From: an uncultured Cohaesibacter sp.
Lineage (GTDB): Bacteria > Pseudomonadota > Alphaproteobacteria > Rhizobiales > Cohaesibacteraceae
DNA: 64,000 nucleotides
Direction of reading: 5' to 3'
Assembly (NCBI RefSeq): GCF_963676485.1
Contig: NZ_OY781114.1
Span: forward strand, 1,054,001-1,118,000
Shown: positions 24,608 through 33,170 of the stretch, piece by piece
How positions within the stretch are numbered: the stretch's first letter is position 1
Layout: every line of letters begins with the position of its first letter
Notes under the pieces: model-generated
What the model was told of the DNA's origin: nothing
Seen by the model: only the letters and a program-made list of their open reading frames with translations
Database searches by the model: none
Position numbers and translations under genes: made by a program

Positions 24608-25303
24608 TTACCATCCATGGGGTTCGCCATTCCATTTGAAGAAGCTGCCATTGTCTTTGCACGTTGCCTTGTCGATGGTTGCGGCAATGCCTCTGGCGCT
24701 TTCCTTTGGCGTGATGTCGGCTTGCGCGCCCCCCATGTCGGTCTGCACCCAACCCGGATGCAACAGGATGCACGTGAGCCCGTCGGCTGCGACTTCCTGC
24801 GCCAGAATGGACATGACCTTGTTCACCGCTGCCTTGGATGAGCGATAGGCATATTGGCCAGTGCCCTTATGGCAAATGGCGCCCATCTGGCTGGAAATGG
24901 TCGCGATCTTGGCCCCTTCAGCGGCTTTTAGCCGGGGCAGCAATGCCTCGGTGACGCGCAGAGGCGCCATGGCATTGACAGCAAAGGTTTCGGCCCATGC
25001 GTCATAATCCATATCGCTGCGCGATTGGTGCTCGGAGCCCATGATGCCCGCATTGTTGATCAACAGGTCGATGGGCTGATTTTTAAGGGCGTTAGCCAGC
25101 TTGTCGACTTCAGCCTGATCAAGCACGTCAAGCCTATGAAGCGTAATGCGCCCCAAGTGGCTTGTTACCAGTTCGCGCAGGGCATCTGCCTTTTCTGGCT
25201 GGCGACAGCAGGCATGCACATGCCAATCGCCCTTTTCCAGATAGTCAGCCACAAGGGCAAGACCTACACCGCGGTTGGCTCCGGTTACAATGCAATGCTT
25301 CAT
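24608..25303 (-). CDS. Short-chain dehydrogenase/reductase (CsgA-like)
   Basis: A 231-residue SDR with TGANRGVG (about 7-14), NNAG (about 85), catalytic Ser in ISSQMG and YRSSK as the Tyr-Lys pair. It is of the C-factor/CsgA-like single-domain type, close to carbonyl reductases. It lies just before the shortened YdcF gene in the same direction, perhaps one transcript. The substrate is unknown. A GAGAGGAAC-like site stands before the ATG at 25303. Confidence 0.82.
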   Translation of the reverse strand: MKHCIVTGANRGVGLALVADYLEKGDWHVHACCRQPEKADALRELVTSHLGRITLHRLDVLDQAEVDKLANALKNQPIDLLINNAGIMGSEHQSRSDMDYDAWAETFAVNAMAPLRVTEALLPRLKAAEGAKIATISSQMGAICHKGTGQYAYRSSKAAVNKVMSILAQEVAADGLTCILLHPGWVQTDMGGAQADITPKESARGIAATIDKATCKDNGSFFKWNGEPHGW

Positions 25304-25675
25304 TTGTTCCTCTCCTGCGGCTTGATGAACTGCCTTGCTGGCCAGTTTGGCTTTGCAAAAAGGCGGGGTTGTTCCTGATCGTCCTTTGTCAATGGTTACA
25401 CAAAACGGAGGTAATATGACAGAGAGCGCATTTGTTCCATCTCAAGCCAAATGGGGATGCAAGGGCCGGATTGTTCAACAGATTTTGTACCATTTACACA
25501 TTATATATCATATAAAGATTTCTTTATATCATTATTGCTTTGATAAGCCATGCAGGGTATAGCTGGGGCAACATCGGGCGGATCATGAAACCATTTCTGA
25601 TTTTCCGCCGTAAGACCTGACATGTTTGAATAAGGAGCGGGCGATGAAACCGGCTCCGGAATTTGAGGAACCACT
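25304..25675. other. Leader and promoter region of ahcY
   Basis: No ordinary gene. It contains a 20-bp inverted repeat (25510-25529) in a very AT-rich stretch, and a short reading frame with its own AAGGAG site (25644-25733) that overlaps the ahcY start. I looked for a SAH or SAM riboswitch and do not see one. Confidence 0.55.
25510..25529. promoter_or_regulatory. Inverted repeat, possible operator upstream of ahcY
   Basis: ATATAAAG and CTTTATAT flank ATTT, a perfect 8-bp inverted repeat about 150 bases before ahcY. In several proteobacteria ahcY is controlled by the ArsR-family SahR or similar repressors binding AT-rich palindromes; whether this is such a site is a guess. Confidence 0.4.
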
Positions 25676-25733
25676 ATGGCTGATTATGTCGTCAAAGATC
25701 TGTCCCTGGCTGATTGGGGACGCAAGGAAATAA
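25644..25733 (+). other. Possible 29-codon leader frame overlapping ahcY
   Basis: The ATG at 25644 has a better ribosome site (AAGGAG, seven bases away) than ahcY itself. The frame reads [20 protein letters not shown] and on to a TAA at 25731-25733, crossing the ahcY ATG at 25676 in another frame. It could reduce or couple ahcY translation, or be fortuitous. Confidence 0.35.
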
Positions 25734-27067
25734 CCATTGCCGAAACCGAAATGCCCGGCCTGATGCAGACCCGCGCCGAATATGGCCCCACCCAACCGCT
25801 CAAGGGCGCACGGATCACCGGTTCCCTGCATATGACCATTCAGACAGCCGTTCTGATTGAAACACTGACAGCCCTTGGCGCTGAAGTGCGCTGGGCAACC
25901 TGCAATATCTTTTCTACGCAGGACCATGCCGCAGCAGCCATTGCTGCCACCGGGGTTCCTGTTTACGCGATCAAGGGCGAGAGCCTTGAAGACTATTGGG
26001 CCTATGTCGACCGCATTTTCGATTGGCCAGATGGAGAAGGTCCGAACCTCATTCTGGACGATGGCGGCGATGCCACCATGTATGTGCTGCTAGGCGCTAA
26101 GGTGGATGCTGGCGAAGAGATCATTCCAAATCCTGAAAATGAGGAAGAGGAAGTGGTCAAGGCACAGATCCTGAAGCGCGCCAAGGAAACGCCGGGCTGG
26201 TTCACCAAGATCCGCGATGGCATCCTTGGGGTTTCCGAGGAAACCACCACGGGCGTGCATCGCCTGTATCATCTGGCAAAAGCAGGTGATCTGCCCTTCC
26301 CGGCCATCAACGTCAATGACTCGGTCACCAAATCCAAATTCGACAACCTTTATGGCTGCCGCGAATCCCTGGTGGATGGCATCAAGCGTGCCACTGACGT
26401 GATGATCTCTGGTAAGGTGGCTGTGGTTGCCGGCTTCGGCGATGTTGGCAAGGGCTCGGCTGAATCCCTGCGCTCGCAGGGTGCACGCGTTCTGGTTACA
26501 GAAATTGATCCGATCTGCGCCCTTCAAGCCTCCATGCAGGGCTATGAAGTGGTCACCATGGACGAAGCCGCCCCCAAAGGTGACATCTTCGTGACCACCA
26601 CCGGCAACAAGGATGTCATCACCCACGACCATATGCGCGCCATGAAAGATCGTGCGATCGTTTCCAACATTGGCCATTTCGACAGTGAAATCCAGATCGG
26701 AGCCCTGCGGAACTATAAATGGCACAATGTGAAACCGCAGGTGGATGAAGTGGAATTTCCAGATGGCAAGCGCATCATCGTGTTGGCTGAAGGCCGCCTC
26801 GTGAATTTGGGTTGCGCCACCGGCCACCCATCTTTCGTCATGAGCGCCAGCTTCACCAACCAGACCCTTGCACAGATCGAACTTTTCACCAACCACGACA
26901 GCTACGGCAAGGATGTATATGTGCTTCCGAAGTCCCTCGACGAGAAGGTTGCCATGCTGCATTTGGAAAAACTCGGCGTCAAATTGACCAAGCTCAATAA
27001 GGAACAGGCCGACTATATTGGCGTACCTGTGGAAGGACCGTTCAAACCGGACCATTACCGCTATTAG
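25676..27067 (+). CDS. ahcY: Adenosylhomocysteinase
   Basis: A 463-residue S-adenosylhomocysteine hydrolase, which splits SAH to homocysteine and adenosine with bound NAD. Family blocks are in order: [71 protein letters not shown], the NAD fold GFGDVGKGS (from about residue 253), [31 protein letters not shown] and the C-terminal KPDHYRY. GAGGA seven bases before the ATG sets the start. It is followed by a strong terminator. Confidence 0.97.
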   Translation: MADYVVKDLSLADWGRKEITIAETEMPGLMQTRAEYGPTQPLKGARITGSLHMTIQTAVLIETLTALGAEVRWATCNIFSTQDHAAAAIAATGVPVYAIKGESLEDYWAYVDRIFDWPDGEGPNLILDDGGDATMYVLLGAKVDAGEEIIPNPENEEEEVVKAQILKRAKETPGWFTKIRDGILGVSEETTTGVHRLYHLAKAGDLPFPAINVNDSVTKSKFDNLYGCRESLVDGIKRATDVMISGKVAVVAGFGDVGKGSAESLRSQGARVLVTEIDPICALQASMQGYEVVTMDEAAPKGDIFVTTTGNKDVITHDHMRAMKDRAIVSNIGHFDSEIQIGALRNYKWHNVKPQVDEVEFPDGKRIIVLAEGRLVNLGCATGHPSFVMSASFTNQTLAQIELFTNHDSYGKDVYVLPKSLDEKVAMLHLEKLGVKLTKLNKEQADYIGVPVEGPFKPDHYRY

Positions 27068-27597
27068 GAGTTTCCTTAATCTTTTGTTAAGGAATGGCGG
27101 AAAACCAACATCTTAACCCATGTGGTTGGTTAACCAGACATCAGGCACCCTTTTCCCAATGTGAAAAGGGTGCTTTTTTTTGGCCATTTTTACACACGGA
27201 CTCTTCTGCCCGAGTCGCGGAAAGGTTAATGTAAAGTGATTCGATTTGGCGCGGTGGAGGCCCCGACCCAAATCTCATAGTGGCGTGTATTCAAGCAGTA
27301 TCAAATGCGTTGGGCCTAAGGCTTCTCCCCTGTTTGCACCATTCAGGGAGCGATGGAGGAGTCTGAGTCTTTTACGGATTCTGTCCGTAGCCGACGAGAA
27401 TAAGACAGCCGAACAGGTTAGGCTGAGAATGAAGAACCGGTCATGGTGTGTTGGGCATCTTTCATGACCAATTGGGCAGATTGACTGGCCATAGGCCAGT
27501 CCCGGGCATGGACTCTCGTAAAGAAGGGCCAGTTCGGAGATTTTAAAATTGAACGACCGTTGAGCGGTCTTTCGAAGCGGCGGAAAGGACGAGCAAG
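27068..27597. other. Intergenic region between ahcY and divL
   Basis: Apart from the ahcY terminator (27145-27181) I see nothing recognisable in these 530 bases; the divL promoter must lie here. Open frames on both strands are short and without family features. Confidence 0.5.
27145..27181 (+). terminator. ahcY terminator
   Basis: GCACCCTTTT and AAAAGGGTGC make a perfect 10-bp stem with a 9-base loop, followed by eight T's. Confidence 0.92.
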
Positions 27598-30294
27598 ATG
27601 CCGAAAAACGGCCTGTTCGGAGATATAACAACACCCCATCGTCTCGGTAGATCCAAGGCCAGTCCCTTTTCATTCAAGGGCCTTTCATCGCGTGACGCCT
27701 CCTCTTGTCCTTCGTTTCGTTTTTTTCTGACCATCATGGCGATCTCCAGCCTTTTCCCTGCCGCAGCTTTTGCGCAGACCGAGGAGGCAACGGCCCCTTT
27801 AACTGATGCCGCACAGCAAAAGCTGGTTGCCGGAGAGCTTCTGCCATCCATCCCTGCCCTTATCGAACGCCCCACCTCTTCGCTTATGGAAACCTTCGGC
27901 GGCAATCCTTTGCAATGGGAAATGCTCGGGCTCGCCCTTATCTGCGCCCTCACGATTTTTGTGTTGATTGCCGGCTGGGCCGTCATGCGCGAACGGAGAC
28001 GCAGCCACGACCGTCTGATTTCAGCCACGGAGACAATCCAGACCCTGCAGACAAAACTGGATCGCTCGGAAAGCCTTCTGGATGCGACAGATCAGCTTAT
28101 GATCATCTGGAACGGCAATCAGGAACAGCCCGTGGTGATTGGCAATCTGGTCTCCAATGATCATCTGCTGCCCGTGGGCAACGCCATTCTTGCCTTTGGC
28201 AACTGGTTACAGATCGACAGTGTGCAGGATATCGAGGCGGCCATCGCCAAGCTTCGTGCAACGGGCCAGCGCTTTGTCCAGTCTGCCCAGACGCTGAATG
28301 GCAACCTTGTCGAGTTCCGAGGCAGGACATCAGGCGGTCGGGCGCTTGTGCAGTTGCGCGTTCTGGAAGGCGACGAGCATGATCGCGTTCGGCTTGAGCA
28401 TGAAGCGGCTCGCCAGCGCAAGGAACTTGCCCGGATGAGCACCCTGCTCAACTCCATGCCCATGCCGGTCTGGTCTCGCGATGAAGACGGCCAGCTGACC
28501 TGGGCCAATGATGCCTATGTGAAGGCCGTGGATGGCAACGATCTGGAAGCGGTTCTGGAAGACCAATCCGAGCTACTCGACCAGCGCGGCCGGGAAGCCG
28601 TTTTCCAGATCCACGAACGCCGCAGTCAGACCGGTGGTGACAAGGATCTGGCCATCAAGCGTCTGCCGATCATCGCTGAAGGCAAGCGCAAGATCTTTGA
28701 TGTCACGGATATTTATCTGCATCCGGGCTCTGTTGGCATCGCAACAGATGTATCCGATCTGGAATCGGCCGAGAAGGCGCTCGATCGCATGCATCTGTTC
28801 TACGCCAATACGTTGGATCAACTGACCACTCCGGTGGCCATTTTTGATTCGTCCCAGCAGTTGCAGTTCTACAATGCCGCTTACAGCAGCCAGTTCAATC
28901 TGGATCCGGCATTCCTTGATAGCAATCCCGACGAGAATGCCATTCTGGAAAAACTGCGTATCAATCGCAGCCTGCCGGAACAGGCCAATTTCCACGAATG
29001 GAAAAAGAAATTCCTGTCATCCTATCGCGATGTGGAAGCCCATGAGCATTGGTGGCATCTGCCCGATGGGCAATCCCTGCGCGTCATTGCTGCGCCCAAT
29101 CCGGATGCTGGCGTTATCTATATCTTTGAGAATGTCACAGAACGACTGGATCTGGAAAAGCGCTACAACGCCCTTATCCGCATGCAGAGTGAAACGCTCG
29201 ATCACCTCAATGACGGGGTTGTCGTGTTCGGCTCGGATGGCCGCCTGCGTATGTCCAACCCGGCCTTCAGCCGCCTGTGGGATTTCCAGGAAGACCAGTT
29301 GGAAGGCGAGCCGCATGTCGCCGCCGTTCTGGAGCTATGCCGCCGCAAATATGATTCCACCAAGGTGTGGGCCACATTGATCGGCAGCGTCGTCGGGCTG
29401 GAAGACAAGCGCGAAGGCGTGATGGGCCGCATGGACTGTATCGACGGGCGCTTCCTTGATTATGCCTCCATTCCGCTGCCTGATGGTGCAACCATGATAA
29501 CCTTTGTCGATGTGACGGGGAATGTCACCGTCGAGAGAAGCCTGCAAGAGCGCAACGAGGCGCTGCTGGCCGCAGATCAGCTCAAGAACACCTTCATTCA
29601 GCATGTTTCCTACGAACTGCGCTCGCCTCTGACCAATATCATCGGCTTTACCGAGCTGCTTACCAGCGAGTCCTTCGGCTCTCTTAATGAGCGTCAGCGC
29701 GAATATACTGACCATATCATGACGTCCAGTTCGTCGCTGCTGGCTATCGTCAACGACATCCTCGATCTGGCGACCATCGATGCGGGAATCGTTGTGCTGG
29801 AGCTGACAGAGGTGGATCCGGTGGATGCCATTCGCGCCGCCGCAGAAGGCCTTCAGGACAGGTTGGCTGAAAAGACGATCCATCTCGATATCTCGGTTGC
29901 CGAAAGCATGGGGCAATTCAGGGGCGACTCCAAACGGGTGCGGCAGGTTCTCTTCAACCTCATCTCCAACGCCATCTCCTTCTCCGATCCGGAATCGACG
30001 ATTTCCATCGTGGCCGAGCGCACCCCGAACGACATCATTTTCACCGTGTCGGATCGCGGCTGCGGTATGCCTGAGGAATATCTCGATTCGGCCTTTGATC
30101 GTTTCGAGAGCCGCACAACGGAGACGAATCGAGGCGGAGCGGGCCTTGGACTGTCAATCGTGAAGAGTTTTGTGGAGCTGCATGGGGGTAAAGTGACCAT
30201 CTCCAGCAATAAGGGAAAGGGTACGAGCGTAATCTGTAGCTTTCCCATTAATCCCCAAATAGACGCCCAATCCACCACAGCCGCCGCGGAATGA
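27598..30294 (+). CDS. divL: DivL-type PAS sensor kinase with Tyr in place of the phospho-His
   Basis: An 898-residue protein: a signal-like or membrane segment (about 42-60), a transmembrane segment (about 109-129), PAS-type regions (about 280-380, 400-520 and 530-640), a HisKA-like helix pair and a HATPase domain (about 775-885: NLISNAISF, DRGCGMPEEY, GGAGLGLSIVK). The H-box reads HVSYELRSPLTNI: where histidine kinases have the phosphorylated His, residue 672 is Tyr. This is the hallmark of DivL, which acts in the CckA-CtrA cell-cycle pathway, binding DivK and tuning CckA. Position next to tsaE also fits DivL of related bacteria. The first 41 residues are of doubtful use; ATG at 27736 is an alternative start. 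Confidence 0.85.
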   Translation: MPKNGLFGDITTPHRLGRSKASPFSFKGLSSRDASSCPSFRFFLTIMAISSLFPAAAFAQTEEATAPLTDAAQQKLVAGELLPSIPALIERPTSSLMETFGGNPLQWEMLGLALICALTIFVLIAGWAVMRERRRSHDRLISATETIQTLQTKLDRSESLLDATDQLMIIWNGNQEQPVVIGNLVSNDHLLPVGNAILAFGNWLQIDSVQDIEAAIAKLRATGQRFVQSAQTLNGNLVEFRGRTSGGRALVQLRVLEGDEHDRVRLEHEAARQRKELARMSTLLNSMPMPVWSRDEDGQLTWANDAYVKAVDGNDLEAVLEDQSELLDQRGREAVFQIHERRSQTGGDKDLAIKRLPIIAEGKRKIFDVTDIYLHPGSVGIATDVSDLESAEKALDRMHLFYANTLDQLTTPVAIFDSSQQLQFYNAAYSSQFNLDPAFLDSNPDENAILEKLRINRSLPEQANFHEWKKKFLSSYRDVEAHEHWWHLPDGQSLRVIAAPNPDAGVIYIFENVTERLDLEKRYNALIRMQSETLDHLNDGVVVFGSDGRLRMSNPAFSRLWDFQEDQLEGEPHVAAVLELCRRKYDSTKVWATLIGSVVGLEDKREGVMGRMDCIDGRFLDYASIPLPDGATMITFVDVTGNVTVERSLQERNEALLAADQLKNTFIQHVSYELRSPLTNIIGFTELLTSESFGSLNERQREYTDHIMTSSSSLLAIVNDILDLATIDAGIVVLELTEVDPVDAIRAAAEGLQDRLAEKTIHLDISVAESMGQFRGDSKRVRQVLFNLISNAISFSDPESTISIVAERTPNDIIFTVSDRGCGMPEEYLDSAFDRFESRTTETNRGGAGLGLSIVKSFVELHGGKVTISSNKGKGTSVICSFPINPQIDAQSTTAAAE

Positions 30295-30496
30295 TAGGCC
30301 CCGAAGGCCCATTCCCGAAGGCGGCAGACCAACGCGCTTAATCTACAACAAGATGATGAGCGTCTTGCTCATGGCTCACATGCCGCAAGCAGCTTGCAGT
30401 TTTTCACCATAAGAGTCGACAAGCTCCCCATTCCTGCTATATCCAGTGCCCAGAACATGGCTTTGCATTTTCATCGCGCTGATAGCAGGGTGCCTG

Positions 30497-32122
30497 ATGG
30501 CTGACCAAACATTCTCTTCTTCCCATAACGACTCTGATTGGTCCTTCACATTTGACCAGTTATCTGAAGCAGCAAGCGCGGCTCTGGCTGCGGACATTGC
30601 TCCGCTGCTCGCAGCCGGTGATGTGCTTGCGCTGGAAGGGGATCTGGGCATGGGCAAGAGCTTTTTTGCCCGCGCTCTGCTGCGTGCGCGCGCAGATGAT
30701 CCCTTGATGGAAGTGCCCAGTCCGACCTTCACACTGGTGCAGGGATATGACATTGCTTCGGGCGATGAAACGCTGGAGCTCTTCCATTTCGATCTTTACC
30801 GAATCAGCGACAGCGAAGAGCTTTATGAGATCGGCTTCGAGGAAGCATGGGAAACGGGAGCGGCCCTTGTGGAATGGCCCGACCGCGCCGATTATCTGAT
30901 GCCCGCCTCGACACTCTGGCTGTCCTTTGTTCCCTCTCAAAGCGATGAAGCACGCAGGCTCACCCTTTCAGGCAATGCCAGCTGGGGCGAGCGCCTTGAG
31001 CGTCTTTGTGCCAAACGGCAATTGCTGATCGAGGCTGGTTGGGGCGATGCCCAGCGCAAGCCTATGGCCTCAGATCTGTCCCCACGTAGCTATGACCGCG
31101 TCCGGCATGCAGCCGACATGACGGTAGAGAGCAACGAGACCGCGCCCGCAAACAGCGACGCTCAAGAAGATCTCAATGGCCCGCATACTGCCATTTTAAT
31201 GGATATGCCTGAGCGTGAGCCCGGCCCGCAACTTGCCGACGGACGTCTTTATGATCAGGCAGCCCATCGCGTGACAAAGCTTGCCCCGATGCTCTCCATT
31301 AGCGAAGGGCTAGAATCCTTGGGACTGAGAATTCCCGAACGCTATGGTGTGGCGGTTGATAAGGGCTTGATGTTGTGGGAAGACTTTGGCGCCATGACCC
31401 TTGCTGAAGGGCCGGAGACCCCTGTTGAGGCGCGTTATATGGCAACGGTCACAGCGCTGGCCGCTTTGCATCAACAGCCACTTCCTGATGCATTTGATGG
31501 CTCCGGTGGGCACCATGTCCTCTCCCGTTATGACAAAGCGGCATTCGAGGTCGAGCTGGATGTTTTCCTCGATCATTACTGGCCTCATATACACGGCCAG
31601 CCCTGCCCTCAAGACAAGCGGGCAGACTTCAAGGCCCTCTGGTCGCCGCTGCTTGATCGATTGGTGGAGGCGGAACTGGCTCTTGTTCTGCGCGATGTGC
31701 AAAACCCGAATTGCTTCTGGCTGGAAGCAGAAAAGGATGGGGGACGCATCGGCTTCATTGACTTTCAGGATTGTCTCATCGGACCGAGCGCCTACGATCT
31801 TGCGGCCCTCTGCATGGATGCCCGCGTAACCATTCCCGGCTCGCTCGCTCACGCGATGCTTGAGCATTACAAGGCCATCCGTGCGCTTGACAAAGCCCAG
31901 CGCACGGCCTTTGACGCAGCCTATCATCTTGCAGCCGCCCAGCGCATTTCGAAGAATCTAGGAGCCTTTGCCCGAGCAGCCAATCAAGCGGGGCGGACCT
32001 CCTATTTATCGCACATTCCACGCAGCCTTGCCTATCTGGCACGTAGCATGGACCACCCTCTTTTGAAGACCCTGCATGACTGGTATCAAGCTGAACAGCT
32101 GATACCGCTTTCTTCTGTCTGA
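30497..32122 (+). CDS. tsaE: Fusion of TsaE (t6A synthesis) and AmgK-type sugar kinase
   Basis: A 541-residue fused protein. Residues 1-160 are TsaE, the ATPase of tRNA threonylcarbamoyladenosine synthesis: GDLGMGKS (48-55), PSPTFTLVQGY, HFDLYRI and EWPDR. After a linker of about 60 residues comes an aminoglycoside-phosphotransferase fold (about 225-530) with LRDVQNPN as catalytic loop and IGFIDFQD as metal-binding motif, as in AmgK, the anomeric MurNAc/GlcNAc kinase. The next gene is murU, its usual partner, which supports this. I start at the ATG at 30497, with AGGG before it; a frame from 30446 adds an unrelated hydrophobic stretch. Confidence 0.9.
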   Translation: MADQTFSSSHNDSDWSFTFDQLSEAASAALAADIAPLLAAGDVLALEGDLGMGKSFFARALLRARADDPLMEVPSPTFTLVQGYDIASGDETLELFHFDLYRISDSEELYEIGFEEAWETGAALVEWPDRADYLMPASTLWLSFVPSQSDEARRLTLSGNASWGERLERLCAKRQLLIEAGWGDAQRKPMASDLSPRSYDRVRHAADMTVESNETAPANSDAQEDLNGPHTAILMDMPEREPGPQLADGRLYDQAAHRVTKLAPMLSISEGLESLGLRIPERYGVAVDKGLMLWEDFGAMTLAEGPETPVEARYMATVTALAALHQQPLPDAFDGSGGHHVLSRYDKAAFEVELDVFLDHYWPHIHGQPCPQDKRADFKALWSPLLDRLVEAELALVLRDVQNPNCFWLEAEKDGGRIGFIDFQDCLIGPSAYDLAALCMDARVTIPGSLAHAMLEHYKAIRALDKAQRTAFDAAYHLAAAQRISKNLGAFARAANQAGRTSYLSHIPRSLAYLARSMDHPLLKTLHDWYQAEQLIPLSSV

Positions 32123-32257
32123 CAATGCTTCGCAAGCATTTACCCTTGTCTGCGGATTTTGCAGACAGAGACCGCATAGAATGATAACCACAGCCAAGCC
32201 CCGGTGCTTCCTGTTGCACCACCGGGGGAAAATAACGACTAAAGCACGGACAAAACC

Positions 32258-33001
32258 ATGACCACGCTCAAACGCCCCAAAACCGGAATGATCCTCGCTG
32301 CCGGAATGGGCAAACGCATGCGACCTCTTTCTGCGATTACGCCCAAGCCCCTGATTCCGGTAGACGGAAAGGCGATCATCGACCGGCCTCTCACCGCGCT
32401 GGAACGGGCTGGAGTGGACCGCACTGTTATCAACGTGCATTATCTGGCCGACCTCATCGAGGTGCATGTCAGACAGTATGATCAATTCGAGATCGTCATT
32501 TCAGACGAGCGGGATGCCCTTCTGGAAACGGGCGGCGGCGTCAACAAGGCCCTGCCTCATCTGGGCAATGAGCCTTTCTATCTGCTCAATTCCGATAGCT
32601 TCTGGATGGAAGGATCGGTTCCCAACCTTGATCTTCTCGCGCATTACTGGGTCGAGGAAACAATGGACGCCCTGTTGCTTCTGGCTCCGACGGTAACTGC
32701 CGTTGGCTATAAAGGCCGGGGTGATTTTCTGCTTGACCCACATGGACGCCTACGGCGCCGCAAGGCGCACGAAGTCTCCCCATATGTCTATTGCGGTGCT
32801 GCCATCATGCATCCGCGCCTGTTCAAAGATGCTCCTGCAGGAGCCCACTCCCTGAATGTCGAATTCGACAAAGCCATTGAGAATGGTCGCCTCTATGGCC
32901 TCATCATGGATGGCACATGGATGCATGTGGGCACACCGCGTGATATCTGTAGCGCCGAGCGGGCGCTCGCCGAAAGCGCAACCGGTGGACGCCTACCCTG
33001 A
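32258..33001 (+). CDS. murU: N-acetylmuramate alpha-1-phosphate uridylyltransferase
   Basis: A 247-residue nucleotidyltransferase. The nucleotide-binding motif GMILAAGMGKRMRPL and the lysine in TPKPLIPVDGK mark the family; ETGGGVNKAL, NSDSFW and MDGTWMHVGTPRD follow in order. With the AmgK domain upstream it would turn recycled MurNAc into UDP-MurNAc, a route that avoids the fosfomycin-sensitive de novo steps. The closeness to the kinase gene (135 bases) and the family motifs agree. A strong terminator follows. Confidence 0.87.
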   Translation: MTTLKRPKTGMILAAGMGKRMRPLSAITPKPLIPVDGKAIIDRPLTALERAGVDRTVINVHYLADLIEVHVRQYDQFEIVISDERDALLETGGGVNKALPHLGNEPFYLLNSDSFWMEGSVPNLDLLAHYWVEETMDALLLLAPTVTAVGYKGRGDFLLDPHGRLRRRKAHEVSPYVYCGAAIMHPRLFKDAPAGAHSLNVEFDKAIENGRLYGLIMDGTWMHVGTPRDICSAERALAESATGGRLP

Positions 33002-33062
33002 TTTCGGTATCTGTCGCCTTGCGTCTTGGGGCGAACTGGCTTCAAATACGCTCACAGATGAA

Positions 33063-33098
33063 TCAGTTGGCCGATATCCGTCGGCCAACTGATTTTTT
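33063..33098 (+). terminator. murU terminator
   Basis: A perfect 12-bp stem (TCAGTTGGCCGA with its complement 33081-33092) with a 6-base loop, followed by six T's, lies 62 bases behind murU. Confidence 0.9.
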
Positions 33099-33170
33099 GG
33101 GCTTGCTTTAACGCGAGCTTGCCGGGTTTGATCCGGATAATGGGCGAAGAAACCGCAAGGAGAGTGTCTG

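Noticed and set aside
25560-25675. Possible SAH or SAM riboswitch before ahcY
   Set aside because: The short GGAGC/GCTCC stem does not match the conserved cores of known SAH or SAM classes as I know them.
26090-27055. 321-codon minus-strand open frame inside ahcY
   Set aside because: Shadow of ahcY caused by codon bias; no start signal or family.
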